This document shows positions 43,094-51,804 of a stretch of DNA of 64,000 nucleotides, piece by piece. Position 1 is the stretch's first letter, and every line of letters begins with the position of its first letter. Source of the DNA: Spirosoma oryzicola (GTDB lineage: Bacteria > Bacteroidota > Bacteroidia > Cytophagales > Spirosomataceae); assembly GCF_021233055.1 (NCBI RefSeq), contig NZ_CP089538.1, forward strand, positions 3,488,501 through 3,552,500. The letters run 5' to 3'. The notes below the pieces were generated by a model that made no database searches, was not told the DNA's origin, and saw only the letters and a program-made list of their open reading frames with translations. The position numbers and the translations under genes were made by a program.

Positions 43094-43663
43094 GAAGATT
43101 TCTTGTTTAACATGGTCCTACTAGAACTTAAGCGCGAATATACAGTTCACAATTATATAAAAAATATAGGCTAGGATCAATTTGCCGTTTTATTTACATG
43201 AACAGAGCGCTACACATTGAATTAAGTACAGTTATTTTTACACAGTACAAATAACAAAAAAAGCATTTTCACTAATTCATCCCTACTATTCTTCTTACTA
43301 CTAATACTATATCCCTTCCTATAAGCGAATAAATGAACGAGTTTCTTAAAATGGGTTATAAAATAAAGCAGGACTAAATAGATAATAATGATCCTAAAGT
43401 AGTGTTCTATTTTTGCAAGATTCTATTCTATTTTCTATTCATAGCATGAATTTATCGATAGTATATTTACTTTTTACGGCCAGGAGTATATAAAAAAAGG
43501 AGTACTTGTTAATAAGTTAGTACCTGTTTCACCACAATACTTGTAACTAAATTTCAACAAACCTTTGCATTCGTCGTTAGCCTTCCAATGTCTTCTAAAG
43601 AAAAGATGTTCTTCTAAACTTAATTATTACCCCGTTAGGCTAATCATATGTTTTAATAGCTAA
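43094..43663. other. 570-nt AT-rich gene-free interval
   Basis: The longest gene-free stretch in the window and clearly more AT-rich than its surroundings. It contains short direct repeats (TTCTATT three times near 43421-43439), an inverted repeat GTTATTT/AAATAAC near 43231-43255, and a plus-strand -7 element at 43408-43415 followed by a 15-codon reading frame. No RNA gene recognised. Confidence 0.5.
43408..43415 (+). promoter_or_regulatory. Orphan -7 element TATTTTTG
   Basis: Exact TAnnTTTG match on the plus strand inside the gene-free interval. No annotated plus-strand gene follows before the convergent kinase gene; only a 15-codon frame at 43446-43493. In AT-rich DNA a chance match is possible. 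Confidence 0.3.
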
Positions 43664-44959
43664 CTAGGTTATCATTTTATTTGAATCAGCGGGTAACAAT
43701 CTCGAAATGCGGAATTGATGGTTGCCTTGCGTCTCCTTATAGCTAATGGACAGTTCGTAACTATCGCAGATTTGTTTAACGATTGCTAAACCAAGTCCGA
43801 TGGAATCCGTTCCGGTTCCTTCTTTTTTAAATCGTTCAAAAAGTCGTTGTGGCTCCGAAACCAGCGTCCCTCCTGTATTTCTCAAACATAAGAATTCATT
43901 GCTCGAATCCAGTTCAATAAAGCCCCCGGACTGGTTATGTTTTATGGCATTATTTACCAGATTCGTCACCAGAATATCAGCCAAAGCAACTGGCAGTTCC
44001 GCTTCAAACGAATCATGCGAGCAAATATGAACCGTCAGTTCCTTGAACGACAGTACCTCTTCCATATCCTGCAATTTTTCGACGAGCAACTGGGATAAAT
44101 CGATGAGTTGGATGCCCTGAAACTGATGATTTTCAATTTTCGACAACAATAACAATCCCTGATTTAAGCGTACGATGCGCCGGGAAGCTTCATAGATTGT
44201 TTGTATCCAGTGCGTTTGTATCTCGGTTAATTGTTCGCTCTGGATCAGTTGCTCTACTTTAGCATTGATCAAAGCGAGTGGCGTTTGCATCTCGTGCGAT
44301 GCGTTCTCCGTAAATTCTTTTAAACTTTGGTAATCCTGCCGCATCTTATCGGCCATTTTTTGCAGCACTTCGTTCAACTCATTGAATTCTGTTATTTCGG
44401 ATGTAGCCAGTTGCAAAGGAGCCTCACTATTTAAATTGAAATGTTTGATGCGCGACAACGTATTATAGAATGGAAGCCAGATTCGACCGGATAACTTTCC
44501 CTGAAACCAGAACGTCCCTATTAACAACAAGCCCAAAAATGTAGCCATTGTAAACGTTACGGCTTCAATAAGTCGGTACGTTTGAATTAGCGATTTTCGA
44601 ATAGATACCCGGTGAAGCGTTCCGTGGATGGGCACGTAGAATGTAAGCTGTCGAAACGGAATTAGCTCGTCGTCATAGCGGTTTTGAATCAACGTATCAG
44701 CAAAAAAGGCTCGCCTTGACGTGGGCGGTTGACTCACCGGCGCAACCTCAATTTTATTTTCGACAAAATAAGGACTGCTCGACCAGGTGTTATGAATACG
44801 AACGTACGTTTCGAAATCGCGTCGTTCGATCTGCAATCGGCTTTCTACTTCGTCATAAATCAAATAGCGAATGATCTGGTAGAAAGCCAGCGCCGTCAGT
44901 AGATAAATAACCAGCGAGAACGCCAGATAAATGCGATTGGTTTTAGCGAGCAGTTTCAC
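43664..44959 (-). CDS. Membrane sensor histidine kinase (OmpR-partner type)
   Basis: A 431-aa two-component sensor. Two membrane helices (residues about 10-31 and 132-152) flank a periplasmic domain of about 100 residues. The dimerisation/phosphoacceptor helix is FTENASHEMQTPLALINAKVEQ with the phospho-His in SHEMQTPL. The ATPase domain has the N box LVNNAIKHN, an F-box-like FERFKKEG and the G2 box GLGLAIVKQI. No PAS domain. Its ATG overlaps the response-regulator stop by 4 nt, so the regulator is translated first and the kinase follows. The signal is unknown. Confidence 0.92.
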   Translation of the reverse strand: MKLLAKTNRIYLAFSLVIYLLTALAFYQIIRYLIYDEVESRLQIERRDFETYVRIHNTWSSSPYFVENKIEVAPVSQPPTSRRAFFADTLIQNRYDDELIPFRQLTFYVPIHGTLHRVSIRKSLIQTYRLIEAVTFTMATFLGLLLIGTFWFQGKLSGRIWLPFYNTLSRIKHFNLNSEAPLQLATSEITEFNELNEVLQKMADKMRQDYQSLKEFTENASHEMQTPLALINAKVEQLIQSEQLTEIQTHWIQTIYEASRRIVRLNQGLLLLSKIENHQFQGIQLIDLSQLLVEKLQDMEEVLSFKELTVHICSHDSFEAELPVALADILVTNLVNNAIKHNQSGGFIELDSSNEFLCLRNTGGTLVSEPQRLFERFKKEGTGTDSIGLGLAIVKQICDSYELSISYKETQGNHQFRISRLLPADSNKMIT

Positions 44960-45633
44960 GATTGACTAAATTTATAACCGATACCATAGATCGATTGTAC
45001 GTAATCGGCAGCTCCTTTTTCAATCAATTTCCGACGCAGATTTTTGATGTGCGAATAAACGATATCAAACGAATCCGCCGAATCGATGTTGTCACCCCAC
45101 AAATGCTCGGCAATAGACGCTTTTGTGAGCGCAACGTCGATATTTGACAAAAAATAAAGTAACAAATCGTATTCCTTCCGCGACAAAGTCGTAAGCTGAT
45201 GGTTAACGTAAACCTTCCGGTTTTGCGGTACGACGACGATCTCCTGAAAACGAATTTCGGTATGCCCGCCAAACTGTCTACGTCGCAGCAATGACTTCAC
45301 TCTGGCGTTTAATTCGGAGAGATGAAACGGCTTAGTCAGGTAATCATCCGATCCGATTTCCAAACCTTTCAATTTATCTTCCAGCGCGTTGCGGGCAGAA
45401 ATAATAATAATTCCTGTCGTAACAACCAGTTGCTTCAGCGTTTGAATGATCTGAAAGCCATCGCCCCCCGGTAAGGTTAGATCAACGATAACACAATCGT
45501 AGGTATAGAGGTATATTTTTTCGTCGGCCTCCTGCACGGTCGTGGCTGTTTCACAGATGTATCCTTCCTTTTCCATGTAATCGGTGATACTTTCAGCCAA
45601 CCCTTTTTCATCTTCAACTACCAGAATTTTCAT
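44956..45633 (-). CDS. OmpR/PhoB-family response regulator
   Basis: A 225-aa regulator with an N-terminal receiver (VVEDEKGLAESI acidic pocket, phospho-Asp in CVIVDLTLPGGDG, conserved Lys in DDYLTKPFHLSEL) and a C-terminal winged helix (LTTLSRKEYDLLLYFLSN, DIVYSHIKNLRRKLIEKGA, SIYGIGYKF). It is the first gene of a two-gene operon with the kinase (4-nt overlap). Upstream, two near-matches to the -7 consensus (TATTTTCG type) lie in the 100-nt gap to the divergent redoxin-like gene, a plausible regulated neighbour. Confidence 0.95.
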   Translation of the reverse strand: MKILVVEDEKGLAESITDYMEKEGYICETATTVQEADEKIYLYTYDCVIVDLTLPGGDGFQIIQTLKQLVVTTGIIIISARNALEDKLKGLEIGSDDYLTKPFHLSELNARVKSLLRRRQFGGHTEIRFQEIVVVPQNRKVYVNHQLTTLSRKEYDLLLYFLSNIDVALTKASIAEHLWGDNIDSADSFDIVYSHIKNLRRKLIEKGAADYVQSIYGIGYKFSQS

Positions 45634-45733
45634 ACGACTGCTTAGCGAAATAGTACACGAAAATAGCCGCCAATTCTGGAAAGAATTTGGAAGTTTTCGA
45701 CGTTACTTTATACCAATCAACCTTTTATAGACT

Positions 45734-46822
45734 ATGGGCACAATATCCTCTAAACGTATAGCCTTTCTAGTGGTATGTTGCCTGGTTTGTCTTCACTCGG
45801 CAGCTGTACACGCTCACGATACGACCACCGTTCATTGTTTATTTTCTCAGGATTGGGAAGGCAAACAAGCTATGCTGGTAGCAAAGGTTTTGTACCAGCC
45901 ACCAATTATTGTTAAAGCGACCGTTTTCAACAGAAAGGCCGATTTTACGATTACCTTGCTCGAGCCCAGTCCGGCCTATATCTGGCTTGAAGGGAAAAAA
46001 GAGGATTACCAGCTCTTTATTGACTCACCGGCTATCTATGTCAGTTTCGACCAAACAGCGTTCGTCACGGGTTCTCCCAGCAGTGAGTTATGGGCCGAGC
46101 AGCTAACCATGCTGACTACCAATCAAGAGTCCGAAGGTGATCTACGAACCGAACTCGCGCATGCTTTCTTCGATAACGATTCACTAGCCATACGTAATCT
46201 TGAGCAACTGGACGATTCCATAAAGACAGCCCATACCAATCAGATCGTCAAACAAATTTTAGATCATCCTTCATCGGCATCAAGCTGGTTTCTTTTTGCC
46301 TCGAATCACTTTTCGTACAACCGGACACTTGATTTGTTTGGTAAACTCTCCGCCTTTTCTTCCTATCCATCGTTCAAACGAATACAGGCGAAATTGGCAA
46401 AAAATCAAGTTGATACTAAGGTTACTGATTTCACTTTACCAACAGTCACTGGGCAAAGTTTTACGCTGTCTACGCTAAAAGCAACGTATATTTTAATCGA
46501 CTTTTCGTCCCGTTTTTTCGCAGCCTGCCACAAACGGCATAACGCGCTAAAACAAATTTACAGAACCTATCATCCGCGGGGGCTGGAGATTGTCACGGTC
46601 TCCCTTGAATTTAATTCGACAGCTAGCAGGAACGATATGCAGCAAGAAAACTTACCGTGGATTCACGTTCTGGATTTAATGGGGCCAACTTCTATCAGCA
46701 ACCAATTCGGCGTTGAACAGATGCCGGATACCATTCTACTAAGCGCCGATCAAACGGTACTCGGTCGAGATATGTCCGTGAGCGAAATTGAAGCCACGCT
46801 CAGTCGTCTACTGAAAAAATGA
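45734..46822 (+). CDS. Exported TlpA/AhpC-like redoxin with degenerate active site
   Basis: A 362-aa protein with signal peptide (ISSKRIAFLVVCCLVCLHSAAVHA). The N-terminal half resembles the DUF4369-type domain that precedes thioredoxin domains in Bacteroidota. The C-terminal third (from about residue 225) is a thioredoxin-like domain: VTDFTLPTVTGQSFTLSTLKATYILIDF broken by usual loops, then FFAACHKRHNALKQIY and GVEQMPDTILLSADQTVLGRD. The usual WCxPC reads FFAAC, so the resolving Cys (C265) remains but the nucleophilic one is Phe (F262). Redox activity of the normal type is therefore doubtful. It is divergent from the two-component genes. Confidence 0.75.
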   Translation: MGTISSKRIAFLVVCCLVCLHSAAVHAHDTTTVHCLFSQDWEGKQAMLVAKVLYQPPIIVKATVFNRKADFTITLLEPSPAYIWLEGKKEDYQLFIDSPAIYVSFDQTAFVTGSPSSELWAEQLTMLTTNQESEGDLRTELAHAFFDNDSLAIRNLEQLDDSIKTAHTNQIVKQILDHPSSASSWFLFASNHFSYNRTLDLFGKLSAFSSYPSFKRIQAKLAKNQVDTKVTDFTLPTVTGQSFTLSTLKATYILIDFSSRFFAACHKRHNALKQIYRTYHPRGLEIVTVSLEFNSTASRNDMQQENLPWIHVLDLMGPTSISNQFGVEQMPDTILLSADQTVLGRDMSVSEIEATLSRLLKK

Positions 46823-47005
46823 TGATTCTGTACATTCTTAACGAATGCTCTAACCGCTAACGAGCGGTACTTATCTGCATGAAACTGAGCTTGAACGCTT
46901 GTTTTTATCGATAAAGCCCAGTTTTCCCAAATGTTTCCAGAATTGAGATCGTGTTTTGCCTACACTTGTCCGGGAGCCAGATGATAGCCGGACAGGTTGA
47001 CGCCA

Positions 47006-48442
47006 ATGATCTACCCGCATTTTCTGGAGTCTCACCAGCAACGGTCCACCTCCACAAAGTACCGACGAACAACGGGCTGGCTGCTCTGGCTGAGTGCCGG
47101 TCTTCTCACAACCCAGGCCGTAGCGCAGCAACCTACCCTCAATCAGGTTCTTGACCAGAGCGTTCGGCAATATCCGTTCCTGAAATCCAAACAGGCCGAA
47201 GTCAGCAGTGCCGAACGCCGATTGCAGGCCAGTCGCACGGATCTGCTGCCGATTGTGATGCTCCAGGATCAGTACAACTACGCCACGAGCAATAGCCTTA
47301 ACAATTCGTTTTTCCCCAACGAAGGCACCAATATATCCACCTCCGGTGGGGTCAGGCCCTTTGCTCTTTCGCAAGCCAGCTTCGGCAGCTACACTAGCGC
47401 TTCTATTGAGTGGCGAGCCATTGCGTTCGGGCGGGTAAAAGCGGGTATCAACGTAGCTAAAGCCGACCTTCAGCGCAGCCAGGCCGATTACGAAAACGAA
47501 CTTTTTCAGCATCAGGTCCGCACCATTGACGCCTATCTACTTTTACTGATCAATCAGAAACTGGTTCAGATTCAGCGGAGTAATCTAGATCGGGCGCAGA
47601 CGTTCAAGCGCGTCGTCGATTCAGGTGTTCGGTCGGGGATGCGGGCGGGCGTCGATAGTGCGTTAGCGACGGCGGAATCGGTACGCGCCCGGCTCCTGCT
47701 GCTCGAAAGCCAGCAGCGGGAACAGGTGCAGCGCCTTCGACTTTCCGAACTAGCGGGTCAGCTTCAAAGCGGGATGCAGGTCGATAGCATGGGCTTCTAC
47801 AGCTCGATTCCCAACGGTGTTTTCCTATCGGATTCGCTTTCGCCGAAGAACCCAACCCTGCGTTTGTTTCAGTCGCAGATTAACCTGTCGGCAGCCCGGA
47901 GCTTAGCTACCCAGCGGTCGGGGATGCCACTTATTTCGCTGGTTGGCGCGGGTAACGCCAGAGGTTCGGGTTTCTCCAATCAGGGCGATGTCTTTCTGAA
48001 CAACCAGATTAATGGACTCGGCTATCAGGTTGGCAATTATCTGGTTGGCGTTGTTGCACGCTGGAACCTGACGAACCTGTTACGGGCTCACCAGGATTAC
48101 CGGGCCGATCAATTTCAGATCGAGCGGTCGCGGCAGTTGTTCAATACGCAACGGCTGCAAATTTCACGACAATATCAGGAAGCCGAAACGCAGTATCAGG
48201 TCGCGCTGGAGCAAGCCCGGCAGGCTCCTATCCAGCTGCGGGCGGCCCGGCAGGCTTATAACCAGGCCAAGTCACGCTACGAAAGCGGACTGACCGATTT
48301 ACCGACCCTGCTGCAAAGTGTTCTGACGCTCAATCGCGCCGAAGTAGATGGCTACGTGTCGATTAGCAACGTGTGGCGTTATCTGCTCCTCAAAGCAGCC
48401 GCCGAGGGCGACCTATCGCTATTTATGAATCAAGTCAATTAA
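47006..48442 (+). CDS. TolC-family outer-membrane efflux protein
   Basis: A 478-aa outer-membrane channel component. The ATG at 47006 gives a long N-terminus whose hydrophobic core (TTGWLLWLSAGLLTTQAVAQ) ends at an Ala-Gln cleavage site; cytoplasmic length before it is unusually long, so a later start is possible. Two repeats of long coiled helices are visible (AEVSSAERRLQASRTDLLPIV, then AETQYQVALEQARQAPIQLR and ARQAYNQAKSRYESGLTDLPTLLQS), typical of TolC proteins. It is first of the TolC-RND-adaptor operon; a 119-nt gap with an imperfect hairpin separates it from the RND gene. Confidence 0.9.
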   Translation: MIYPHFLESHQQRSTSTKYRRTTGWLLWLSAGLLTTQAVAQQPTLNQVLDQSVRQYPFLKSKQAEVSSAERRLQASRTDLLPIVMLQDQYNYATSNSLNNSFFPNEGTNISTSGGVRPFALSQASFGSYTSASIEWRAIAFGRVKAGINVAKADLQRSQADYENELFQHQVRTIDAYLLLLINQKLVQIQRSNLDRAQTFKRVVDSGVRSGMRAGVDSALATAESVRARLLLLESQQREQVQRLRLSELAGQLQSGMQVDSMGFYSSIPNGVFLSDSLSPKNPTLRLFQSQINLSAARSLATQRSGMPLISLVGAGNARGSGFSNQGDVFLNNQINGLGYQVGNYLVGVVARWNLTNLLRAHQDYRADQFQIERSRQLFNTQRLQISRQYQEAETQYQVALEQARQAPIQLRAARQAYNQAKSRYESGLTDLPTLLQSVLTLNRAEVDGYVSISNVWRYLLLKAAAEGDLSLFMNQVN

Positions 48443-48454
48443 GTAAAGTCCAGG

Positions 48455-48534
48455 TTGTAGTTTCCGGTAGGTGGGTTGTGCGTAGTTGGGATTGACAGCG
48501 CAACGTCCGACCAACCCAGCACCGGGAACTACAG
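48455..48534. repeat. Imperfect intercistronic inverted repeat
   Basis: Arms 48455-48479 and 48511-48534 pair over about 24 positions with roughly four differences (TGTAGTT, CCGGT and TGGGTTG blocks conserved). A GCG/CGC pair lies inside. It sits between the TolC and RND genes. No U-tract, so a processing or stability element is more likely than a terminator. Confidence 0.6.
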
Positions 48535-48561
48535 GCTGATCATTAATTACCGAAACCTGTT

Positions 48562-51500
48562 ATGTATCAACTCATTCGATCTGCCTTACGAAAACCAATT
48601 TCGGTGGTTGTAGCGGTTCTGGGACTTCTCTTCTTTTCGGTGATGTCGCTCTTTACCATCCCCGTCGATATCTTCCCAAACCTCGATCTGCCCACGATTT
48701 ATGTGGTTCAGCCTTACGGCGGTATGGCCCCCGACCAGATGGACGGATTCATTGCCACGCGCTATCAGGACCACTTTTTGTACGTGTCGGGGATCCGCGA
48801 CATCGACGTAAAAACCATTCAGGGACTATCGTTGATCAAACTGCAATTTTATCCGGGAACCGACATGGCTCAGGCTGCCGCCGAAGTAGCCAACAACGTC
48901 TCGCGGGCGAAAGCGTACATGCCTGAAGGCACCGTGCCGCCCCAGGTGGTGCGCTTCGATGCCAGTTCGGTACCGGTGGGTCAGCTGGTGTTTGAAAGCC
49001 AGAGTCGTTCGCTCAACGAAATTCAGGATTACGCATCGTCAAGGGTACGACCGATGTTTTCGCGTATTCCGGGCGTGTCCAGCCCTCCCCCCTTCGGTGG
49101 TAACCAGCGGACGGTCATCATCAAAGTGAATCCGCAGCTGGTCCGCAGCTATCAACTGACGCCCGAAGAAGTCATCAAATCCATCGTTACGAACAACCAG
49201 CCGTCGCCCGCCGGGAATATACGCATTGGCGACAAAGCCCTGATGACGCCGGTGAACTCGCTCGTCAAACGTCCCGAAGACTTTTTGAACATTCCAATTC
49301 GGGTTGGTTCGGGTCCGACGGTGTTTGTGCGCGACATTGGTACGGTTGAAGATGGCGCTGACGTGACGGTGAGTTATGCCTTGGTCAATGGCCGCCGGGC
49401 AGTATATATCCCGGTGGTAAAAAAGTCGGATGCTTCCACGCTGGATGTTGTTAACAACATCCGGAAAGCGATGCCCGAATTACAGGCCGCCGTGCCCGAA
49501 GACGTAAAGATTTCGTACGAGTTCGATCAGTCGGTTTACGTCACGAACGCCCTGAAAAGTCTGGTCACGGAAGGGATTTTGGGTGCCGTACTAACCGGCT
49601 TGATGGTACTGCTGTTCCTGCGCGACTGGCGTAGCGTGATTATCGTGGTCGTCACCATTCCAATTTCGATTCTGTCGGCAGTAATCATGCTTAATTTATT
49701 TGGGCAGACGATCAACATCATGACCTTGTCGGGACTGGCCCTGGCGATTGGAATTCTGGTGGATCAGGCAACGGTGACGATTGAAAACATCCACCAGCAT
49801 CTGGAAACGGGAAAACCCAAAGCCGTTGCCATCTGGGATGCCTGTAAAGAAATCGTCTTCCCCGAATTCCTCATCCTACTGGCGATTCTGGCCGTGTTTG
49901 CGCCCGCTTTTGTTATGAGTGGTGTACCACGATCCATGTTCCTACCCTTGTCGTTATCGGTTGGTTTCGCCATGATCGCGTCGTTTCTCCTGTCGCAAAC
50001 GTTTGTGCCCGTACTGGCCAACTGGCTTCTAAAAAGCCATCCGCCCCACGAAGCGCCAACGCTGGCTCTCGACGCGCAGGAACGGCACGCTATACTAGAA
50101 GAGGATATGCATCCAGAAGCCAACGCAAAGGGTTTCGACAAGTTCAAACAGCGGTATTCAACCTTTCTCGATAAAGCTTTGAATCGTCGGGGGCTGGTTG
50201 TTGGCGGGTATCTGCTGGGTAGTCTGGCGATTATCGTGGTCTGCTTCCTGGTTATCGGAACGGACATTCTTCCCCACGGCAACAGCCACCAGTTTCAGAT
50301 GCGGCTTCGGATTCCTGATGGAACGCGGGTAGAACGAACCGAAACGGCCACGCTAAAAGTACTCGACATCATCAAGGATGCGGTGGGTGCCGAGAACGTT
50401 GAGATCTCGTCGGCGTATGTCGGTACGGTTCCGTCCAGCTACGGTACGTCCAACATCTTCGTGTTCAACAGCGGTCCACACGAAGCGGTTTTGCAGGTGT
50501 CATTAAATGAAGAGCATCCCGTAAAAATGGATGATCTCAAAGAGGATCTTCGGTCGCGGATTGCCAAAGCATTACCCAATGCAGCCATCTCGTTTGAACC
50601 CATCGAGCTGACCGAAAAGATTATGAGTCAGGGCGCTTCGACGCCGATTGAAGTAACGATAGCGGCTAAAGACCTGACCGAAGCGGGACGCTTTGCCAAT
50701 AAGATCCGGGAGCAGATGACCAAAATCGATTTCCTGCGCGACGTGCAGATTGCGCAACCGCTGGCCTACCCGGTGCTGAATGTAACGATGAACCGCGAAC
50801 GGGCCGGACAATTGGGGGTTACATCCACGCAGGTCGCCCGGTCGATGGTAGCGGCTACGTCGTCAAGCCGGTTTACGGATAAAAACCTGTGGCTCGATGA
50901 ATCGAAGGGACTGGCTTACCAGGTGCAGGTGCAGATTCCCGAATACCAGATGAGCAGTACCAACGACATTGGCAATATTCCGCTGCGCAGTGGCGAAATG
51001 CATCCGCTACTGTCAGACGTGGCTACGTTTTCGGAAGGCACGGCCCCCGGCGAATACGACCGCGCCGGACCAAACCGACTCGTTACAATTACCGCCAACT
51101 TGCAGAACATAGACTTGGGTACGGCCCAGAAAGCCGTGCAAAACGCCATCAAGAACGCGGGCGAACCACCACGCGGTGTCCTTGTCGAGATGGGCGGACA
51201 AACCAACCTGCTGACCGATACGCTCAGTAGCCTGCAAACGGGTCTGCTGGTCGCTATCGTCATTATCTTCCTGCTGCTGGCGGCCAACTACCAGTCGTTC
51301 AAGCTGTCGCTGGTGATTCTATCGGCCATTCCTGCCGTAGTGGCGGGTGCCCTGCTGATGCTGCTGGCCTGCGGTGCCACGCTGAACCTGCAATCGTACA
51401 TGGGTCTGATTATGTCCGTCGGCGTATCGGTCGCTAATGCGATTCTAATGGTGACGAATGCCGAAAATCTCAGACTGGAAGTCGGCGATACCCGTAAAGC

Positions 51501-51804
51501 CGTGGTGCTGGCGGCCAACAGCCGGATTCGCCCAATTCTGATGACCAGTATCGCCATGATTGCGGGGATGGTACCGATGGCGTCGGGACTTGGCGAAGGT
51601 GGTGATCAGATTGCCCCACTTGGCCAGGCCGTAATTGGCGGTTTGATCGCTTCCACACTGGCGGCACTTCTTATTTTACCATGTGTATTCAGCCAACTAC
51701 AGGCCAAAGCAACAACGCAATCCGTATCGCTCGACCCCGAAGATCCAGAAAGCAAATTTTTCGACAACCAACTGACTCCCGCTCCTGCGGTCCGCTCCAT
51801 ATGA
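48562..51804 (+). CDS. RND-family efflux permease with altered proton-relay residues
   Basis: A 1080-aa inner-membrane pump of the AcrB/MdtC-like RND superfamily, with 12 membrane helices and two large periplasmic loops. Helix 4 reads AIGILVDQATVTIENIHQH: D401 aligns with AcrB D407, but the next residue, AcrB D408, is Gln (Q402). Helix 10 reads GVSVANAILM, so the position of AcrB K940 is Ala (A958). The Arg in SRIRPILMTS (AcrB R971) is kept. Gene order TolC-RND-adaptor is reversed from the common adaptor-first order. The stop overlaps the adaptor ATG (ATGA). Substrate unknown. Confidence 0.93.
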   Translation: MYQLIRSALRKPISVVVAVLGLLFFSVMSLFTIPVDIFPNLDLPTIYVVQPYGGMAPDQMDGFIATRYQDHFLYVSGIRDIDVKTIQGLSLIKLQFYPGTDMAQAAAEVANNVSRAKAYMPEGTVPPQVVRFDASSVPVGQLVFESQSRSLNEIQDYASSRVRPMFSRIPGVSSPPPFGGNQRTVIIKVNPQLVRSYQLTPEEVIKSIVTNNQPSPAGNIRIGDKALMTPVNSLVKRPEDFLNIPIRVGSGPTVFVRDIGTVEDGADVTVSYALVNGRRAVYIPVVKKSDASTLDVVNNIRKAMPELQAAVPEDVKISYEFDQSVYVTNALKSLVTEGILGAVLTGLMVLLFLRDWRSVIIVVVTIPISILSAVIMLNLFGQTINIMTLSGLALAIGILVDQATVTIENIHQHLETGKPKAVAIWDACKEIVFPEFLILLAILAVFAPAFVMSGVPRSMFLPLSLSVGFAMIASFLLSQTFVPVLANWLLKSHPPHEAPTLALDAQERHAILEEDMHPEANAKGFDKFKQRYSTFLDKALNRRGLVVGGYLLGSLAIIVVCFLVIGTDILPHGNSHQFQMRLRIPDGTRVERTETATLKVLDIIKDAVGAENVEISSAYVGTVPSSYGTSNIFVFNSGPHEAVLQVSLNEEHPVKMDDLKEDLRSRIAKALPNAAISFEPIELTEKIMSQGASTPIEVTIAAKDLTEAGRFANKIREQMTKIDFLRDVQIAQPLAYPVLNVTMNRERAGQLGVTSTQVARSMVAATSSSRFTDKNLWLDESKGLAYQVQVQIPEYQMSSTNDIGNIPLRSGEMHPLLSDVATFSEGTAPGEYDRAGPNRLVTITANLQNIDLGTAQKAVQNAIKNAGEPPRGVLVEMGGQTNLLTDTLSSLQTGLLVAIVIIFLLLAANYQSFKLSLVILSAIPAVVAGALLMLLACGATLNLQSYMGLIMSVGVSVANAILMVTNAENLRLEVGDTRKAVVLAANSRIRPILMTSIAMIAGMVPMASGLGEGGDQIAPLGQAVIGGLIASTLAALLILPCVFSQLQAKATTQSVSLDPEDPESKFFDNQLTPAPAVRSI

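Noticed and set aside
46852..46869. Terminator hairpin after the redoxin-like gene (ACCGCT/AGCGGT)
   Set aside because: Only a 6-bp stem with no U-tract; too weak to call.
46871..47512. 213-codon minus-strand frame
   Set aside because: It lies antisense over the start of the TolC gene, has no family resemblance, and its composition is what an opposite-strand shadow gives.
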